Shown piece after piece: positions 1 through 11,640 of a stretch of 64,000 bases of DNA. The DNA is taken from NCBI GenBank assembly GCA_028583405.1, contig JAPTMU010000091.1, forward strand, positions 62,501 to 126,500, written 5' to 3'. Each line of letters begins with the position of its first letter. Positions within the stretch are counted from its first letter, which is position 1. This stretch comes from Pogonophryne albipinna. Taxonomy: Eukaryota > Chordata > Actinopteri > Perciformes > Artedidraconidae. Under the pieces are notes generated by a model. The model had not been told where the DNA came from. It ran no database searches and saw only the letters and a program-made list of their open reading frames with translations. Position numbers and translations under genes: made by a program.

Positions 1-690
1 GATGATATCAATATGATATTTCACAAGGCAGCTATTAAAGCTGACCTTGTGAAACAAAAGCGGAAGCCTGTTAAAAGGCAAAACGCTGACACATGGTTTG
101 ACCAGGAATGCAAGACCATCAGAAAAGACCTGAGAAAAATAGCAAATGAAAAAACCAACACAAACAACCAGCCTTACGCATTAGATACAATGACGTTTTA
201 AACAAATATAAATGTACAATAAGGAACAAAAAACAAAATGATACCCACATGAAACTTGAGGATATTGAGAAAGCCATTGATCAAATCAATTCTGGGATCT
301 GTGGAACAACTTCAACACAAAACAACCACAAGCATTACCCATCCAAAACGGTGACATCTGGAGAGAACATTTAGAAAGTTTGTACAAAGACATACCAATA
401 AATCTAATGAATTCAGATCAATGTATTACAAAAGAGAAACTCCAAACATTAGAAAAAACTATTAAAGACAACCAAAAGCCCTTGATTTCCCAATGACTTG
501 GGAAGAGTTGACCACACAGACACAATCTCTCCGGCCAAGGAAAGCTTGTGGCCCAGACAACATTCAAAAGGAAATGCTCAGATGCAGCACCCCAGAGATG
601 CAGGGTACAGTGTTAAAGGGAAATGGAAACACTTTTCAAACTGCTTTCCATGCGACAATATTCCCATTAGGAAATGTATTTATCTAGTCT
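1..690 (+). pseudogene. LINE ORF2 fragment (endonuclease-RT linker and start of RT)
   Basis: Decayed non-LTR retrotransposon. Around 13-201 a frame reads NADTWFDQECKTIRKDLRK, the kind of linker found between the endonuclease and reverse transcriptase (RT) of fish LINEs. At 493-616 a frame reads SLRPRKACGPDNIQKEML, the conserved start of the RT fingers. Frames are broken by indels between these. The reading continues with the core RT at about 1.9 kb, so the intervening THAP ORF and 49-bp array are later additions. LINE similarity fades between about 617 and 690, so the exact insertion boundary is unclear. Clade is not assigned. Confidence 0.8.
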
Positions 691-794
691 ATTTCCAATG
701 TAAACGATCGAGATACGCAAATTTATTTTTTGAAATACGTGCCTAATGACCATGGGCGCTTCCATAGCTCCGGGACTTTCCCAGTGACGTCACT

Positions 795-1319
795 GTGTGG
801 GTACGGCTTCCTGGGTCAAAGCTCAATAACAAACAACATGGCGTGCAATGCACCAGTAGTTTACACCAAAGAAAACGGTCGTCGTCAGGAGCGTTTTGTA
901 TTGCCCCAGGCTGCACAAATGGATTTTATACGAAGAAGGAAGAAGTACATTTCCATAGGCTGCCACTAAAGGATGAGAAGCTGCTCAAAGCATGGGTTAT
1001 TTCCATGAAACGGTCCGATCCGCCGCTGAATCAGTACGCACGTGTGTGCAGCGAACACTTTACAAATGACGATTATGTCCACAAAATGAGGTTTGATGAG
1101 TCTGGATGCCTGGTTCAATACAAAACATCGGATTTGAAGCCAGGATCTGTTCCCACAATATTCGATTTCTCAACGTATGCAGTCGGGAACACCGACCGTC
1201 CCAGCACGTCGGCCGCGCAAGACAATGACAGTGTCAACAAACGTGAAGTTCGAGTCACCAAACGAGTTGCTTCAGCTGCCGAGAGAGAGGTATATATTGC
1301 AGCACTACCAGATTACTAG
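795..1319 (+). CDS. THAP-type zinc-finger ORF inside the LINE
   Basis: The frame contains a full THAP (C2CH) DNA-binding domain. It begins CIAPGC, has a conserved Trp in LLKAWV, then CSEHF, and closes with the AVPTIF-like motif GSVPTIF. THAP domains bind DNA in P-element-like transposases and in cellular regulators. About 45 further residues follow (PSTSAAQDNDS region) before a stop directly at the edge of the LINE-derived array. The start is uncertain: ATG 795 opens the frame, but an ATG at 839 in good context is in another frame, so the 5' end may be spliced or frameshifted. No transposase catalytic domain is present. It is probably the first exon of a THAP transposon or a truncated THAP gene copy. 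Confidence 0.7.
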   Translation: MWVRLPGSKLNNKQHGVQCTSSLHQRKRSSSGAFCIAPGCTNGFYTKKEEVHFHRLPLKDEKLLKAWVISMKRSDPPLNQYARVCSEHFTNDDYVHKMRFDESGCLVQYKTSDLKPGSVPTIFDFSTYAVGNTDRPSTSAAQDNDSVNKREVRVTKRVASAAEREVYIAALPDY

Positions 1320-1323
1320 CTCA

Positions 1324-1897
1324 CTAAGAACTACCGTGGCGTCTGTGTCAGCAGCTGTCTGGGATCAGACCCTAAGAACTACCGTGGCGTCTGTGTCAGC
1401 AGCTGTCTGGGAATCAGACCCTAATAACTACCGTGGCCTCTGTGTCAGCAGCTGTCTGGGAATCAGACCCTAAGAACTACCGTGGCGTCTGTGTCAGCAG
1501 CTGTCTGGGAATCAGACCCTAAGAACTACCGTGGCGTCTGTGTCAGCAGCTGTCTGGGAATCAGACCCTAAGAACTACCGTGGCGTCTGTGTCAGCAGCT
1601 GTCTGGGAATCAGACCCTAAGAACTACCGTGGCATCTGTGTCAGCAGCTGTCTGGGAATCAGACCCTAAGAACTACCGTGGCGTCTGTGTCAGCAGCTGT
1701 CTGGGAATCAGACCCTAAGAACTACCGTGGCATCTGTGTCAGCAGCTGTCTGGGAATCAGACCCTAAGAACTACCGTGGCGTCTGTGTCAGCAGCTGTCT
1801 GGGAATCAGACCCTAAGAACTACCGTGGCTCTGTGTCAGCAGCTGTCTGGGATCAGACCCTAAGAACTACCGTGGCGTCTGTGTCAGCAGCTGTCTG
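1324..1897 (+). repeat. 49-bp minisatellite made from the LINE RT segment
   Basis: About 12 head-to-tail copies of a 49-bp unit (first two periods 48 and 49 bp), beginning CTAAGAACTACCGTGGC. Each unit encodes PKNYRGVCVSSCLG-like residues. This is the RT motif expected at exactly this place in the LINE, because the last copy runs straight into GKLFCSILNKRI. The array is therefore a tandem amplification of one short piece of the LINE reading frame. Since 49 is not a multiple of 3, each copy shifts the frame and destroys the ORF. Confidence 0.9.
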
Positions 1898-3345
1898 GGG
1901 AAATTATTCTGTAGCATTCTAAATAAAAGAATACAAGATTTCCTTAACCAACAATCCATCTTGAGTAAAAATCAAATTGGCTTCCTTCCAAAACACCGCT
2001 CCACCGACCATGTGTATACCCTTCACACTTTAGTTAACAAACATGGACACCAAACACAAAATGGTGAGATATTCACTTGTTTCATTGATTTCAAAAAAGC
2101 TTTGACTCTATTTGGCACGAAGGGCTCTATTATAGACTTCTACATTGTGGTATAGGGGGCAAAATGTACCATCTGGTTAATCAATGTATTTAGGGAATAA
2201 GTGTGCAGTTAAAATTGGAGACAAACAAACTGAATTCTTCACCCAGAGAAGAGGCGTTCGTCAGGGTTGCAATTTAAGTCCCACTTTATTTAATATATAA
2301 ATGAACTTGCTGTTCAGTTGGATCACTGTGCCGCTCCTGGCCTCTGCCTCCTAGATAGAGAGGTGAAGTGTCTGCTTTATGCTGATGACCTTGTTCTGCT
2401 GTCTCCTACTGAACAAGGACTACAACAACAGCTGGACATAGTAGACCAGTACTGTAAGAACTGGGCCCTGGCAGTCAATATGAAGAAAACTAATGTCATG
2501 GTTTTCCAAAAACGCCCCAGATGTCCGGAGAACAAATACCATTTACCATAAACAATCATATCATCGAACATAGTATGAGTTATACCTACCTCGGTTTAAC
2601 CATAACAGCATCGGGAAGTTTCAACATGGCAGTGAATGCACTCAAAGAAAGAGCCAGAAGAGCTCTAAATGCAATTAAGAGAACATTTGATAATGTCCAA
2701 ATTCCAATTAAAATCTGGCTCAAAATCTCTGATAGTGTGATCCAGCCCATTGCGCTGTACGGTAGTGAAGTGTGGGTCCACTCAGTCACCAGAGCTATAC
2801 CCGCTGGGACAAACATCCAACAGAGTCTTTACATGCAGAATTCTGCAGATACATTTTACGTGTTCAGAGAAAAACACCAACAAATGCATGTAGAGCAGAA
2901 TTAGGCAGATACCCACTGATCATTAACACTCAGAAGAGAGCACTAACATTCTTTAACCACCTTAGATCCAGCCCCCGAGACACCCTCCACTCCAAAGCCT
3001 CCAAAGCCAAGAGCTAACCCCAGAGAAGAGTCCCCTATGTCAGCTGGTGCTGAGGCTAGCTGCCCCCTCTCAGAGCCACTCTGACCAGTCTCTCAACAAC
3101 ACTGCTCTCCAAACACCAATCACAGTCAAACGCATTATAACACAATGTAAACACAACTATTTACAACATTGGGAAGAAGAAACTAAAAGCCAAAGCAGAT
3201 TAGAATGTTACCTGGCTCTAAATAGAGAGTATGAGCTGGCAGAATATCTCTCTACTGTCAGAGATAGAAAGCAGAGACAGATCCTAACCAAGTACAGGCT
3301 CAGTGACCACAGACTGGAAACAGGAAGACTCAAAAGATCCTGGCA
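1890..3345 (+). pseudogene. LINE reverse transcriptase core and C-terminal region
   Basis: Continuation of the LINE. In frames linked by indels it reads QIGFLPKHRSTDHVYTLH, CFIDFKKA (motif A, catalytic Asp), GVRQGCNLSPTLFN (motif B) and YADDLVLLS at about 2378-2404 (motif C, the RT active site). A thumb region (YTYLGLTITASGSF, IALYGSEVWVHS) and a C-terminal segment at 3047-3345 (LECYLALNREYELAEYL, LTKYRLSDHRLE) follow. Several frameshifts and the internal arrays make it non-functional. Confidence 0.88.
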
Positions 3346-3391
3346 ACCAAAAGAGAACAGAATATGTGGTCACTGTACGACAGGTGAGACT

Positions 3392-3443
<52 letters not shown>

Positions 3444-3487
3444 CAAAAGAGAACAGAATATGTGGTCACTGTACGACAGGTGAGACT

Positions 3488-3519
<32 letters not shown>

Positions 3520-3635
3520 ACCAAAAGAGAACAGAATATGTGGTCACTGTACGACAGGTGAGACTGAGACAGAGAGACAGAGAGAGAGAGAGAGAGAGAC
3601 CAAAAGAGAACAGAATATGTGGTCACTGTACGACA

Positions 3636-3690
<55 letters not shown>

Positions 3691-3734
3691 CAAAAGAGAA
3701 CAGAATATGTGGTCACTGTACGACAGGTGAGACT

Positions 3735-3776
<42 letters not shown>

Positions 3777-3819
3777 AAAAGAGAACAGAATATGTGGTCA
3801 CTGTACGACAGGTGAGACT

Positions 3820-3855
<36 letters not shown>

Positions 3856-3899
3856 CAAAAGAGAACAGAATATGTGGTCACTGTACGACAGGTGAGACT

Positions 3900-3939
<40 letters not shown>

Positions 3940-4064
3940 CAAAAGAGAACAGAATATGTGGTCACTGTACGACAGGTGAGACTGAGACAGAGAGAGAGAG
4001 AGAGAGAAGAGAGAGAGAACCAAAAGAGAACAGAATATGTGGTCACTGTACGACAGGTGAGACT

Positions 4065-4106
<42 letters not shown>

Positions 4107-4155
4107 CAAAAGAGAACAGAATATGTGGTCACTGTACGACAGGTGAGACTGAGAC

Positions 4156-4194
<39 letters not shown>

Positions 4195-4240
4195 CAAAAG
4201 AGAACAGAATATGTGGTCACTGTACGACAGGTGAGACTGA
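3346..4240 (+). repeat. VNTR of about 78-96 bp built on the LINE zinc-knuckle segment plus (GA)n
   Basis: Eleven copies of a unit starting CCAAAAGAGAACAGAATATG and ending in a variable (GA)n run. The non-GA part encodes PKENRICGHCTTGETETE, the first half of the LINE C-terminal CCHC knuckle, whose second half appears once after the array. Unit length varies because the GA tract differs in each copy. This is the second internal tandem expansion in the same LINE copy. Confidence 0.88.
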
Positions 4241-4354
4241 GACAGAGATGCACTTCCTCCTGAAGTGCCAAACATTCAACGAAGTAAGGAGCGTTTACTG
4301 GAACAAGTTAAACTCTGTTATCCCAGGTTTCAAGGAGGTTGATGACCTCTCAAG

Positions 4355-4358
<4 letters not shown>
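4201..4358 (+). pseudogene. LINE C-terminal zinc knuckle and tail
   Basis: Frame reads RICGHCTTGETETEMHFLLK then C, a CX2CX9HX4C zinc knuckle typical of LINE ORF2 C-termini, followed by NEVRSVYWNKLNSVIPGF. It is the single-copy continuation of the interrupted LINE frame and shows what the array split. It runs into another GA tract and then the assembly gap. Confidence 0.75.
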
Positions 4359-4397
<39 letters not shown>

Positions 4398-5400
4398 CAA
4401 NNNNNNNNNNNNNNNNNNNNNNNNNNNNNNNNNNNNNNNNNNNNNNNNNNNNNNNNNNNNNNNNNNNNNNNNNNNNNNNNNNNNNNNNNNNNNNNNNNNN
4501 NNNNNNNNNNNNNNNNNNNNNNNNNNNNNNNNNNNNNNNNNNNNNNNNNNNNNNNNNNNNNNNNNNNNNNNNNNNNNNNNNNNNNNNNNNNNNNNNNNNN
4601 NNNNNNNNNNNNNNNNNNNNNNNNNNNNNNNNNNNNNNNNNNNNNNNNNNNNNNNNNNNNNNNNNNNNNNNNNNNNNNNNNNNNNNNNNNNNNNNNNNNN
4701 NNNNNNNNNNNNNNNNNNNNNNNNNNNNNNNNNNNNNNNNNNNNNNNNNNNNNNNNNNNNNNNNNNNNNNNNNNNNNNNNNNNNNNNNNNNNNNNNNNNN
4801 NNNNNNNNNNNNNNNNNNNNNNNNNNNNNNNNNNNNNNNNNNNNNNNNNNNNNNNNNNNNNNNNNNNNNNNNNNNNNNNNNNNNNNNNNNNNNNNNNNNN
4901 NNNNNNNNNNNNNNNNNNNNNNNNNNNNNNNNNNNNNNNNNNNNNNNNNNNNNNNNNNNNNNNNNNNNNNNNNNNNNNNNNNNNNNNNNNNNNNNNNNNN
5001 NNNNNNNNNNNNNNNNNNNNNNNNNNNNNNNNNNNNNNNNNNNNNNNNNNNNNNNNNNNNNNNNNNNNNNNNNNNNNNNNNNNNNNNNNNNNNNNNNNNN
5101 NNNNNNNNNNNNNNNNNNNNNNNNNNNNNNNNNNNNNNNNNNNNNNNNNNNNNNNNNNNNNNNNNNNNNNNNNNNNNNNNNNNNNNNNNNNNNNNNNNNN
5201 NNNNNNNNNNNNNNNNNNNNNNNNNNNNNNNNNNNNNNNNNNNNNNNNNNNNNNNNNNNNNNNNNNNNNNNNNNNNNNNNNNNNNNNNNNNNNNNNNNNN
5301 NNNNNNNNNNNNNNNNNNNNNNNNNNNNNNNNNNNNNNNNNNNNNNNNNNNNNNNNNNNNNNNNNNNNNNNNNNNNNNNNNNNNNNNNNNNNNNNNNNNN
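4357..5400. other. GA tract followed by a 1,000-base assembly gap
   Basis: A (GA)n run at 4357-4394 ends in GAGAACCAA, the usual junction to the next unit of the preceding VNTR, and is cut by exactly 1,000 N (4401-5400). The round length suggests a placeholder gap at an unresolved array, so true size and content are unknown. Confidence 0.9.
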
Positions 5401-5737
5401 TCAGATGGTTCACCAAAGCATCTAAAGCTCCATTGGAAGCCATTTGCAAAGGGCAGGCACTTTCAGAAGCACTTGGCAGGTGATTGGATCAATCTGTCTA
5501 TCACCTTCTATCATGGGCTACTTTTGATTGGTTAACAATGGCTGGTACATGTGGAGCACAGCACTTCTGATTGGTGTGGATGACTGACACACAATAAAAA
5601 GAAAAAAGAAATTGTAAAAAAAAAAAAGTGTTAAAAAAAAATAAAAAAGTGTTAAAAAATCGCAGGCTTTGCGATTTGATAATCGCATCATTTAAAATCG
5701 CGATTTCGATTTAAAATCGATTAATCGTTCAGCCCTA
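5401..5737. mobile_element. Right part of a non-autonomous DNA transposon ending in CAGCCCTA
   Basis: From about 5427, clearly the same sequence as 57063-57329, including the AATCGTTCAGCCCTA terminus (hAT-like TAGGGCTG end). The left part lies in or beyond the gap. No coding capacity is seen. Confidence 0.7.
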
Positions 5738-5984
5738 CTTTCCATATAGCATAGCACCGGCTAGCGGGTACTTTTTCCCTCTTTGTCCGGCCCCATAAAA
5801 TCGTGGTTCTATCAGGCCAGGGCCAGGGCTGAACTAGTGACGTCAACACTCTCGACTGCTGATTGGTCAGAGAGAATCGTCACAAGATCGCGCGCAAGAT
5901 CATTCCTAGCGTCGCATATATATCTAGAAGCAAGCTTGCAGCATTTTTGTACACAGCATTTTTGTAAACGGAGGAGCTACAAAA

Positions 5985-6152
5985 ATGGCAACGTCAAAGA
6001 AAAGCACACCGTGGTCGACCGAGGAGGTGACGACGTTCCTACATCTCATTGGGGATGATAAAATCCAGCGGGAGCTCGACGGAACAACTCGAAATGTGAA
6101 AGTGTTCCAGCCGATCGCTCCGCCTACACTGCGTTGCTACCCCAGGTCCTAA
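5985..6152 (+). CDS. Harbinger-type Myb/SANT-like protein, 5' fragment
   Basis: ATG at 5985 opens a 55-codon frame beginning MATSKKSTPWSTEEVTTFLH and continuing LIGDDKIQRELDGTTRN. This is the first helix region of the Myb/SANT-like DNA-binding protein encoded next to the transposase in fish PIF/Harbinger elements. Similarity ends after KVFQ, where sequence of a different repeat begins, so the domain is truncated and probably non-functional. The promoter-like sequence upstream (5780-5984) fits the 5' leader of the same element. Family assignment is from the motif; no transposase is seen. Confidence 0.65.
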   Translation: MATSKKSTPWSTEEVTTFLHLIGDDKIQRELDGTTRNVKVFQPIAPPTLRCYPRS

Positions 6153-6263
6153 ACTGTAATGCAAATGCGCCACGGCCTCGGCCTCAGCCCGAGGCCTGAG
6201 CGAGGACGCTTAGGGACACTTAAACGGGGCTACCCCGCTGCAGTGGAAATGTGCCATAAGTCC

Positions 6264-6699
6264 CCCCGAACTCTTTAGTCCCTGGAATTATCTAGTAGAT
6301 CGTGTTTACACCGGAATAAGTCCCTGAGGGAGGATTAGGCAAATGAAGCCGCTGACGTCACTTCTTCTTCTTCTGCTTTGGGTTTACTGGCAGGCCGCAA
6401 ACCAATTCACGGCGTATACTGCCACCCGGAGTCCCCGGCCGGAAGTCCCCGGAGTGGGGGTCTGGCCTTCCGAGTAAATCGCCAGAACGCCGACACCTCC
6501 TCATTTCCACCGCTCCCATGTTTTCTTTTGAGTTGCCATAAGTTAGTCTCTCTGCGTTTCTGCGCTGGGCTAATGCTAATAATGCTAATGCGAGCAAATA
6601 AAATGGCAGCTTCACAAAACTTTCTTTTTGGGGTGAACGCAAAATCCCAAGAACTATTGGAACTATTCCTGGGAAAAGTACTCCGGTGTGAAAGCGCCT
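6264..6699. mobile_element. Harbinger-like MITE, copy 1 (left end lost)
   Basis: Reverse-complement homologue of the element at 24023-24655. It shares the GAACTCTTTAGTCCCTGG start, the GCCGCTGACGTCACTTCTTC block and the GGTGTGAAAGCGCCT terminus (6685-6699). The left terminal repeat is missing. It lacks the palindromic insert present in copy 2. Confidence 0.75.
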
Positions 6700-6879
6700 C
6701 TCGTGTACTGTGGTTTTAAATTCACATGTAAAAGCCCCATGAAGAGAGAATGAGCTTCACACTCACACCGTCTCTATGAGTTCAAATGAAATCAGTTCTA
6801 ATTAAAATGACAGTTTAGTTTCTTTGCAGCAATCCCTGAAGTAGCAACGCACATTTCTGAACCTATTTTTATTTTCTAT

Positions 6880-7390
6880 ATTATGTTATTCATCAGAATC
6901 AGAATCAGGTTTATCACCAGGTGGGTTCACACGTACGAGGACTTTGACTTGGAGTCGTGGTGCGTACAAAAAATAAAACAAAAGTTAAAAACACAGATAG
7001 AGAACTATGAGAAATATTGTACGCCTTCAAGTGAAGTTGTATGGCATGTCAATTGATGTACAATAGTAGAGACTAAGCTGAACAGTCAGACTATCTAACC
7101 ACCACGGCCCCTATAGACCCCCACACACAACAACACAGAGTAACAACAACTTCTAACACTGCTTGTTGTTAACCACCAACTATGTGCAATATACATGCTG
7201 TTAATACCTGTGTAATATCTACCTGGCTGCTAAATCCTCAGAGCTGTTACAGGATGGTTTTTTTTGTAAATTGTGTAACTTTTTATCTTTAATATTTGTA
7301 TTTGATGCATGCTTCTTAGTTAACATTAAGCTGTCTTTGGGTCTTTTCTGCTGTAACAAATGTACATGTCCCCTCAGTGGGACGAGTACA
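6880..7390. repeat. LINE 3'-tail type fragments
   Basis: Contains CAGAATCAGAATCAGGTTTA at about 6896 and CTGTAACAAATGTACATGTC further right, both familiar from 3' tails of fish LINEs. The tail at about 7365-7390 seems to continue at 12329 (TAAAGGTATTCTGATTCTG) after the LTR-like element; compare the uninterrupted relative at 44105-44142. No coding sequence. Confidence 0.5.
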
Positions 7391-7631
7391 TGTCATGGTT
7401 TTGGATTTATGTTTTCATTTTCCACCTTTTATTTTGAAATGTTTTCCTTCTTGTGTCTTGTCTGATCCTACTTCCTGTGTTTGCCTCCCTGTCTTTAGTT
7501 TCCCTGACGTGTCTGATTGTCTGATTGAGTTCACCTGTTGCCCTTGTGTGTCTGCCTCCCCTGCCCAGCTGTGTCTTGTCCTGTGATTACCCTTCTGTGT
7601 ATTTAGTCTTGTCTTCCCCTGTGCTCCATGT

Positions 7632-10600
7632 CTGTTCGTCGTCTCTTCATGTCCATGTTCCCTGTGTCTCTTCATGTCCATGTTCCCTGTGTCTCTTCAT
7701 GTCCATGTTCCCTGCCTCGTCTCTTCATGTCCATGTTCCCTGCCTCATCTCTTCATGTCCATGTTCCCTGCCTCGTCTCTTCATGTCCATGTTCCCTGTG
7801 TCTCTTCATGTCCATGTTACCTGCCTCGTCCCTTCATGTCCATGTTCCCTGCCTCGTCTCTTCATGTCCATGTTACCTGCCTCGTCTCTTCATGTCCATG
7901 TTCCCTGCCTCGTCTCTTCATGTCCATGTTACCTGCCTCGTCTCTTCATGTCCATGTTCCCTGCCTCGTCTCTTCATGTCCATGTTACCTGCCTCGTCTC
8001 TTCATGTCCATGTTCCCTGCCTCGTCTCTTCATGTCCATGTTCCCTGCCTCGTCTCTTCATGTCCATGTTCCCTGTGTCTCTTCATGTCCATGTTCCCTG
8101 CCTCGTCTCTTCATGTCCATGTTCCCTGCATCTCTTCATGTCCATGTTACCTGCCTCGTCTCTTCATGTCCATGTTCCCTGCCTCGTCTCTTCATGTCCA
8201 TGTTCCCTGCCTCGTCTCTTCATGTCCATGTTACCTGCCTCGTCTCTTCATGTCCATGTTCCCTGCCTCGTCTCTTCATGTCCATGTTCCCTGCCTCGTC
8301 TCTTCATGTCCATGTTCCCTGCCTCGTCTCTTCATGTCCATGTTCCCTGCCTCGTCTCTTCATGTCCATGTTCCCTGCCACGTCTCTTCATGTCCATGTT
8401 CCATGCATCTCTTCATGTCCATGTTACCTGCCTCGTCTCTTCATGTCCATGTTCCCTGCCTCGTCTCTTCATGTCCATGTTCCCTGCCTCGTCTCTTCAT
8501 GTCCATGTTCCCTGCCTCGTCTCTTCATGTCCATGTTCCCTGCCTCGTCTCTTCATGTCCATGTTCCCTGCCTCGTCTCTTCATGTCCATGTTCCCTGCC
8601 TCGTCTCTTTATGTCCATGTTCCCTGCCTCGTCTCTTCATGTCCATGTTACCTGCCTCGTCTCTTCATGTCCATGTTACCTGCCTCGTCGTCTCTCATGT
8701 CATGTTCCCTGCCTCGTCTCTTCATGTCCATGTTCCCTGCCCGTCTCTTCATGTCCATGTTACCTGCCTCGTCTCTTCATGTCCATGTTCCCTGCGTCCT
8801 CTTCATGTCCATGTTCCCTGCCTCGTCTCTTCATGTCCATGTTCCCTGTGTCTCTTCATGTCCATGTTACCGCCTCGCTCTTCATGTCCCTGTTCCCTGC
8901 GTCTCTCTCATGTCCATGTTACCTGCCTCGTCTCTTCATGTCCATGTTCCCTGCCTCGTCTCTCTCATGTCCATGTTACCTGGCCGTCTCTTTCATGTCC
9001 ATGTTTCCTGCCTCGTCTCTTCATGTCCATGTTCCCTGCAGTCTCTTCATGTCCATGTTCCTGCCTCGTCATCTTCATGTCCATGTTCCCTGCCTCGTCT
9101 CTTCATGTCCATGTTACCTGCCTCGTCTCTTCATGTCCATGTTCCCTGCCTCGTCTCTTCATGTCCATGTTCCCTGTGTCTCTTCATGTCCATGTTCCCT
9201 GCCTCGTCTCTTCATGTCCATGTTCCCCTGCTCGTCTCTTCATGTCCATGTTCCCTGCCTCGTCTCTTCATGTCCATGTTCCCTGCCTCGTCTCTTCATG
9301 TCCATGTTCCCTGCCTCGTCTCTTCATGTCCATGTTCCCTGCCTCGTCTCTTCATGTCCATGTTCCCTGCTGTCTCTTCATGTCCATGTTCCCTGCCTCG
9401 TCTCTTCATGTCCATGTTCCCTGCCTCGTCTCTTCATGTCCATGTTACCTGCCTCGTCTCTTCATGTCCATGTTCCCTGCCTCGTCTCTTCATGTCCATG
9501 TTACCTGCCTCGTCTCTTCATGTCCATGTTCCCTGCCTCGTCTCTTCATGTCCATGTTCCCTGCGTCTCTTCATGTCCATGTTCCTGCCTATGTCCATGT
9601 CCTGCGTCTCTTCATGTCCATGTTCCCTGCTCGTCTCTTCATGTCCATGTTCCCTGCCCGTCTCTTCATGTCCATGTTACCTGCTGTCTCTTCATGTCCA
9701 TGTTCCCTGCCTCGTCTCTTCATGTCCATGTTCCCTGCTCGTCTCTTCATGTCCATGTTCCCTGCCTCGTCTCTTCATGTCCATGTTCCCTGCCGTCTCT
9801 TCATGTCCATGTTACCTGCCTCGTCTCTTCATGTCCATGTTCCCTGCCTCGTCTCTTCATGTCCATGTTCCCTGCGTCTCTTCATGTCCATGTTCCCTGC
9901 CTCGTCTCTTCATGTCCATGTTCCCTGCGTCTCTTCATGTCCATGTTACCTGTGTCTCTTCATGTCCATGTTCCCTGCCTCGTCTCTTCATGTCCATGTT
10001 ACCTGTGTCTCTTCATGTCCATGTTCCCTGCCTCGTCTCTTCATGTCCATGTTCCCTGCGTCTCTTCATGTCCATGTTCCCTGCCTCGTCTCTTATGTCC
10101 ATGTTCCCTGCCTGTCTCTTCATTGTCCATGTTCCCTGCCTCGTCTCTTCATGTCCATGTTCCCTGCGTCTCTTCATGTCCATGTTCCCTACCTCGTCTC
10201 TTCATTTCCATGTTCCCTGCCTCGTCTCTTCATGTCCATGTTCCCTGCGTCTCTTCATGTCCATGTTACCTGCGTCTCTTCATGTCCATGTTACCTGCGT
10301 CTCTTCATGTCCATGTTACCTGCCTCGTCTCTTCATGTCCATATTACCATGCCTCGTCTCTTCATGTCCATGTTCCCTGCGTCTCTTCATGTCCATGTTC
10401 CCTGCGTCTCTTCATGTCCATGTTCCCTGCCTCGTCTCTTCATGTCCATGTTCCCTGCGTCTCTTCATGTCCATGTTCCCTGCCTCGTCTCTTCATGTCC
10501 ATGTTCCCTGCCTCGTCTCTTCATGTCCATGTTCCCTGCGTCTCTTCATGTCCATGTTCCCTGCCTCGTCTCTTCATGTCCATGTTCCCTGCCTCGTCTC

Positions 10601-11640
10601 TTCATGTCCATGTTCCCTGCGTCTCTTCATGTCCATGTTCCCTGCGTCTCTTCATGTCCATGTTCCCTGCGTCTCTTCATGTCCATGTTCCCTGCGTCTC
10701 TTCATGTCCATGTTCCCTGCCTCGTCTCTTCATGTCCATGTTCCCTGCCTCGTCTCTTCATGTCCATGTTCCCTGCCTCGTCTCTTCATGTCCATGTTAC
10801 CTGCGTCTCTTCATGTCCATGTTCCCTGCCTCGTCTCTTCATGTCCATGTTCCCTGCGTCTCTTCATGTCCATGTTCCCTGCGTCTCTTCATGTCCATGT
10901 TCCCTGCGTCTCTTCATGTCCATGTTCCCTGCCTCGTCTCTTCATGTCCATGTTCCCTGCGTCTCTTCATGTCCATGTTACCTGCTGTCTCTTCATGTCC
11001 ATGTTCCCTGCCTCGTCTCTTCATGTCCATGTTCCCTGCGTCTCTTCATGTCCATGTTCCCTGCCTCGTCTATGCTTGTCCATGTTCCCTACCTCGTCTC
11101 TTCATGTCCATGTTCCCTGCGTCTCTTCATGTCCATGTTCCCTGCCTCGTCTCTTCATGTCCATGTTCCCTGCGTCTCTTCATGTCCATGTTACCTGTGT
11201 CTCTTCATGTCCATGTTCCCTGCCTCGTCTCTTCATGTCCATGTTCCCTGCGTCTCTTCATGTCCATGTTCCCTGCCTCGTCTCTTTATGTCCATGTTCC
11301 CTGCCTCGTCTATGCTTGTCCATGTTCCCTACCTCGTCTCTTCATGTCCATGTTCCCTGCGTCTCTTCATGTCCATGTTCCCTGCGTCTCTTCATGTCCA
11401 TGTTCCCTGCGTCTCTTCATGTCCATGTTCCCTGCCTCGTCTCTTCATGTCCATGTTCCCTGCGTCTCTTCATGTCCATGTTACCTGCGTCTCTTCATGT
11501 CCATGTTCCCTGTGTCTCTTCGTGTCCATGTTCCCTGCGTCTCTTCATGTCCTATGTTCCCTGTGTCTCTTCATGTCCATGTTACCTGCGTCTCTTCATG
11601 TCCATGTTCCCTGCCTCGTCTATGCTTGTCCATGCTACCT
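7632..11640 (+). repeat. 4-kb minisatellite of 28/25-bp units
   Basis: About 145-150 copies of GTCTCTTCATGTCCATGTTC followed by CCTGCCTC (28 bp) or a 25-bp form ending CCTGC or CCTGT. The 28-bp form dominates on the left; the 25-bp form becomes frequent after about 9.8 kb. Both lengths are 1 modulo 3 and the unit has no stop in any frame, so all three forward frames stay open for more than 4 kb and read the same cyclic Ser/Cys/Pro/His-rich peptide. It is not a gene: there is no start context, splice structure or codon constraint. Confidence 0.95.

Noticed and set aside
1324..4240. CRISPR-like arrays
   Set aside because: Repeats are contiguous without unique spacers, and the sequence is eukaryotic.
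6378..6719. 113-codon ORF at 6.4 kb
   Set aside because: Lies in the Harbinger-like MITE; the homologous copy at 24 kb does not keep the frame.
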